Origin: Bog-756 sp963753905
Lineage (GTDB): Bacteria; Actinomycetota; Acidimicrobiia; Acidimicrobiales; RAAP-2
Direction: 5' to 3'
DNA length: 64,000 bases
NCBI GenBank assembly: GCA_963753905.1
Contig: CAVWDZ010000001.1
Location: 1,674,001 to 1,738,000, forward strand
Part shown: positions 61,003 to 64,000 of the stretch, in pieces
Position numbering within the stretch: position 1 is the first letter of the stretch
Layout of the letters: the number at the start of each line of letters is the position of its first letter
Made by a program: the position numbers and the translations under genes
Notes under the pieces: generated by a model
The model's input: the letters and a program-made list of their open reading frames with translations, nothing else
What the model was told of the DNA's origin: nothing
Databases searched by the model: none

Positions 61003-61078
61003 TGGTGGGCCGTGCGGGACTTGAACCCACGACCCCTTGCGTGTCATGCAAGTGCGCTACCAACTGCGCCAACGGCCC
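61003..61078 (-). tRNA. tRNA-Val(GAC)
   Basis: Cloverleaf with acceptor GGGCCGT/ACGGCCC, D-arm GCGC/GCGC, anticodon stem CTTGC/GCAAG with loop ATGACAC (anticodon GAC) and T-loop TTCAAGT. The three bases after the discriminator A read CCA in the genome. It differs in sequence from the tRNA-Val(CAC) at 12,644. Confidence 0.93.
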
Positions 61079-61220
61079 GTAGAGGATGACGATACCACCG
61101 GGTCACGCTGGCTGGTCACCCACCGCTCCTCGCCGCGACGTCGTAACTGACCAGCCCGGTAACGGCTGCACGCGTATCGGATACGGACGGATCAGGCGGA
61201 CGTCGTCCTGGGTCGACCCG

Positions 61221-62039
61221 TCAGGAGCTCGATGGTGTGGGCACCGTGGGAGTGGCCTTCTCGATCGCCTCCCACCCTCCCAGCGCGTGCTGGCGTTCCA
61301 CTTGAGCAGCATGGCCGCCTCGGAGACCGAAGAGACGTTTGGCGTAGAGCAGGTACGCGACGATCACCAGGTTGATCACGAACGCCACCATCTTGAACAC
61401 GGAGATCTGGAGACTGAGTTCGTAGATCTCGAAGGGGAGGAAGGCGCTGGTCACGATGAACGTGAGGTACTCGGCCCACCGTCTGGCGCGCCAGAGGCCG
61501 ACCATCTCGGTCGCTTCGACCCCGGCGAGGACGGCAAAGACCAGCCCGAGGAGAACCAGCTGCCTCGGTGAGTAGTCGAATGCCTTGCGCAGGTACCCGA
61601 GGAGGCCGCGCACCCGGCTGGCTGCGGCTCCGCTCCCGGACAATGCGTTCATGATGTTGACGTAATCCGCATGCAGTGAGGCATCGTGGCGGGCGAAGGT
61701 GAACAAGACCACTGCCAGGAACGCAAGAACCACCGCATGGATGGCGCGGTCGATGGCGATCAGGCGGAGGACGTAGAGATCCCGGAGGGGGCGACCCCGC
61801 AGCGGCAGTTGGATCTCGTCCCGCGACGGCACCCGGCTCGTGGTGGGAGGTACCGGTACCCGGGACGGCACCCACGCGTCGCATCGCAGGCACCGGCACC
61901 AGCGCAGGCCGTCGAGCTCGCGCACCACGACCGCGTCGTCCTCGGTGACCAGCTCGGCCCCGGCACCCACCAGGACGTGGCCTTTGAAGGCACACGTGAG
62001 CAGCTCGTAACGATTCTCCGGCCGCGTCCTCGGGGGCAC
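61221..62039 (-). CDS. DUF2127 membrane protein
   Basis: This 272-residue protein has a cytoplasmic N-terminus with a CRCLRC cysteine pair (about 48-53) and then about four hydrophobic helices (AVVLAFLAVVLFTF, LVLLGLVFAVLAGVEATEMVGLW, YLTFIVTSAFLPFEIYELS, MVAFVINLVIVAYLLYAKRLF). The pattern RHDASLHADY...EATEMVGLWRARRWAEYLTF is characteristic of DUF2127. The function is unknown. Confidence 0.85.
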   Translation of the reverse strand: MPPRTRPENRYELLTCAFKGHVLVGAGAELVTEDDAVVVRELDGLRWCRCLRCDAWVPSRVPVPPTTSRVPSRDEIQLPLRGRPLRDLYVLRLIAIDRAIHAVVLAFLAVVLFTFARHDASLHADYVNIMNALSGSGAAASRVRGLLGYLRKAFDYSPRQLVLLGLVFAVLAGVEATEMVGLWRARRWAEYLTFIVTSAFLPFEIYELSLQISVFKMVAFVINLVIVAYLLYAKRLFGLRGGHAAQVERQHALGGWEAIEKATPTVPTPSSS

Positions 62040-62085
62040 CTTCGCAGAATAGGCTCAACCCGGGTGCAGCACGGAAAGGGTCACG

Positions 62086-62934
62086 ATGACCGCAACCACC
62101 GAGTCGCACGTGCGCGAGATCGACGAGCGGGGGTACACCATCCTGGAGGGCGCGATCGATCCCACGCTGATCCAGCGGTTGCTCGACGAGCTCTCCCACC
62201 TCGAGGAACAACTGGGGATCCTCCCTGCCACCAACGCCTTCGAGGGCACCCGTACCACCCGGATCTACAACCTGCTCGCCCACGGCCCGCTCTTCGCCGG
62301 GATCCCGATCCATCCCACCGTCCTGCCGGTCTGCGAACAGGTCCTCGACCCGGGTCTCCTGGTCTCCTCGCTCTCGTCCATCTCGATCGGACCCGGCGAG
62401 ACACCCCAACCCATCCACGCCGACGATCAGGTCATCCCCCTCCCCAAGCCACACCCGGCCACGGTGTGCAACACCATGTGGGCGCTGACCGACTTCACCG
62501 AGGCCAACGGAGCGACCCGCGTCGTCCCCGGCTCCCACACCGCCGACCACTCACCCGACCTCCGTCAGCAGTACGACTCGGTCCCTGCCGAAATGGAGCG
62601 AGGCAGCGTCCTGGTCTGGCACGGGAGTCTCTGGCACGGAGGAGGCGCCAACACGACCGCCGATCGCCGCGTGGGGATCGCCATGAACTACTGCGCGGGG
62701 TACATCCGCCAACAGGAGAACCAACAGCTCGGGATTCCCCTCGCTACACTGCGCACGTTTCCGAACCGGCTCCAGGAGCTGGTCGGCCTCGGCATCTACC
62801 GCGGACTCATCGGACACGTCGACAAGCAGATCCCGGCCAACCGTTTCTTCGGCGCGGCCGTCGACCCGCACCTGGTCTGGGACTACGCTGCCCCACCCGA
62901 CAGCCCGACCGGAGAGGACGGCCCGACGGCCTGA
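62086..62934 (+). CDS. Phytanoyl-CoA dioxygenase (PhyH) family protein
   Basis: This 282-residue Fe(II)/2-oxoglutarate-type oxygenase has an HxD in IHADDQVIPL (His and Asp near 110-112), a distal His in LWHGGGANTT (about 183) and an Arg in DRRVGIAMNY (about 192) for 2-oxoglutarate. It hydroxylates an unknown, perhaps lipid, substrate. It is divergent from the DUF2127 gene with only 46 bases between. Confidence 0.88.
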   Translation: MTATTESHVREIDERGYTILEGAIDPTLIQRLLDELSHLEEQLGILPATNAFEGTRTTRIYNLLAHGPLFAGIPIHPTVLPVCEQVLDPGLLVSSLSSISIGPGETPQPIHADDQVIPLPKPHPATVCNTMWALTDFTEANGATRVVPGSHTADHSPDLRQQYDSVPAEMERGSVLVWHGSLWHGGGANTTADRRVGIAMNYCAGYIRQQENQQLGIPLATLRTFPNRLQELVGLGIYRGLIGHVDKQIPANRFFGAAVDPHLVWDYAAPPDSPTGEDGPTA

Positions 62935-63032
62935 CCGGTCAGCCCGTCGAGCTCAGGTCGCAGGCGTGCCCCTGCGATCTCCACGCCACTGCGCACCACT
63001 CCTCGGCCGGGGCGGGCACACACGGGCTCCAG

Positions 63033-63104
63033 AGGCGGCGGGCGGAATCGAACCGCCGTACGGGGCTTTGCAGGCCCCTGCCTAAACCACTCGGCCACGC
63101 CGCC
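63033..63104 (-). tRNA. tRNA-Cys(GCA)
   Basis: This 72-nt cloverleaf has acceptor GGCGGCG/CGCCGCC, anticodon stem GGGGC/GCCCC with loop CTGCAAA (anticodon GCA), T-stem GGCGG/CCGCC and discriminator U, as expected for tRNA-Cys. No CCA is encoded. Confidence 0.93.
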
Positions 63105-63153
63105 AGTGCTCCCGGCGATCCTATCCCCACGGTCGGGATGCTTGAATCTCCCC

Positions 63154-64000
63154 ATGCGCATCGGACTGATCGCCCCTCCCTGGACTCCCATCCCCCCGAA
63201 CCTGTACGGCGGCATCGAGCTGGTGGTGGACCAGTTGGCCCGCGGCATCCAGGCTGCCGGGCACGACGTCCTGCTCTACGCGACCGGGGACTCGACCTGC
63301 CCGGTCCCCCGTCAATGGGTGCTTCCACAGGCCGAGGGTCAGCGCATCGGGATGGCCGTCCCGGAGCTCCGTCATGTCATCCATGCCTACGAAGCGCTCC
63401 AGGAGTGCGACGTGGTCCACGATCACACGATGATGGGCCCGTTCCACTCCGAGCACTACCCGGGACTACCGGTGGCCACCACCATCCACGGTCCGTTCAA
63501 CGAGGACCTGCAAGACCTCTACCGGGCGCAGTCCGGCCGGGTCCCGCTCATCGCGATCTCGCACGCGCAGCACCGGGCCGCCCCGGACATTCCGGTCGCC
63601 CGGGTCATCCATCACGGGATCGACGCCTCCCTGTTCCCGCTCGGCGACGGCGGGGGGGACGCCGACGGGCCGTACGTCGTCTTCCTGGGCAGGATGGCCG
63701 ACGACAAGGGTGCCCACCGAGCGGTCCGGATCGCCCGACGCGCCGGCATCCGGATCCTGATGGCGGCCAAGATGCGCGAACCCTGGGAGAAGCGCTACTT
63801 CGCAGAGCAGGTGGAGCCCTTGCTCGGCCCGGACGCCCAGTATCTCGGCGAGGTCTCCCACCGGCGCAAGCTCGAGCTCCTCACCGGGGCGTCGGCCCTC
63901 CTGTTCCCCATCCGGTGGAACGAGCCGTTCGGAATGGTCATGATCGAGGCCATGGCCTGCGGGACCCCGGTGCTGGCCTTTCCCGAGGGCGCCGCGCCGG
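63154..64000 (+). CDS. GT4-family glycosyltransferase, partial
   Basis: This open frame runs off the right edge; 282 residues are visible. MRIGLIAPPWTPIPPNLYGGIE is the typical N-terminus of a GT4 glycosyltransferase. Later features are YVVFLGRMADDKGAHRAV (about 169-186) and LLFPIRWNEPFGMVMIEAMACG (about 248-269), which contains the sugar-nucleotide Glu pair. Substrates are unknown; related proteins make cell-surface glycolipids or polysaccharides. Start ATG 63154. Confidence 0.92.
   Translation, partial: MRIGLIAPPWTPIPPNLYGGIELVVDQLARGIQAAGHDVLLYATGDSTCPVPRQWVLPQAEGQRIGMAVPELRHVIHAYEALQECDVVHDHTMMGPFHSEHYPGLPVATTIHGPFNEDLQDLYRAQSGRVPLIAISHAQHRAAPDIPVARVIHHGIDASLFPLGDGGGDADGPYVVFLGRMADDKGAHRAVRIARRAGIRILMAAKMREPWEKRYFAEQVEPLLGPDAQYLGEVSHRRKLELLTGASALLFPIRWNEPFGMVMIEAMACGTPVLAFPEGAAP

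Overview
The window is GC-rich bacterial DNA with many GTG starts, 4-bp ATGA/GTGA gene overlaps and several genes that look leaderless. It carries MurT/GatD, three luciferase-like F420-type oxidoreductases, an MscL with a zinc-ribbon tail, a PGWW...GRWYPP N-terminal motif and a six-fold GYWLVAADGGIFAFG-type repeat. Together these suggest an actinobacterium, most likely of the Acidimicrobiia. That placement is inference from gene content; no marker gene such as rRNA is present.

Positions 1-12,717 are the integrase end of a compact prophage or phage satellite lodged at a tRNA-Val(CAC) gene. Reading away from the tRNA it holds a tyrosine integrase and repressor (+ strand), then on the - strand an excisionase-like protein, an unknown cysteine-rich protein, a second small HTH protein, a replication-initiator-like protein whose gene contains four 18-bp iterons, a small protein, an HNH nuclease, small and large terminase, three small proteins and an HK97-type prohead protease. 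Two mobile elements have landed in it. An IS1380-family element splits the large terminase with a CTAG target duplication, and removing it restores a 494-residue reading frame. A group II intron of about 2 kb lies just past the protease. No portal gene lies between terminase and protease, which recalls the phiRv1/phiRv2 type of element. The far end is outside the window.

Positions 12,837-37,525 are ordinary chromosome with several tight operons. The most distinctive is a four-gene operon (16,769-23,083): a fatty acyl-CoA reductase fused to a HAD phosphatase, a zinc alcohol dehydrogenase, a LarA-like nickel-pincer protein and a PlsC-like acyltransferase. All are joined by 4-bp overlaps and face a divergent TetR gene across one palindrome. 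Convergent to it is a HAD-PlsC, MurT, GatD operon for lipid and peptidoglycan synthesis. Next come LysR, a methyltransferase, YqgE, an enoyl-CoA hydratase, a TetR-MFS pair, MscL and a peroxiredoxin/nitroreductase/F420-oxidoreductase operon.

Positions 37,712-64,000 are rich in exported proteins: a GH43-like protein with a repeat propeller, a G1 glutamic peptidase, a sigma/anti-sigma pair, an LPFTG surface protein, a CHAP-like protein lacking its expected cysteine, two lipoproteins, a PQQ-like propeller and a beta-lactamase-like serine hydrolase. The end holds an IS481-type remnant against tRNA-Val(GAC), a DUF2127 membrane protein, a PhyH-type oxygenase, tRNA-Cys and a glycosyltransferase that runs off the edge.
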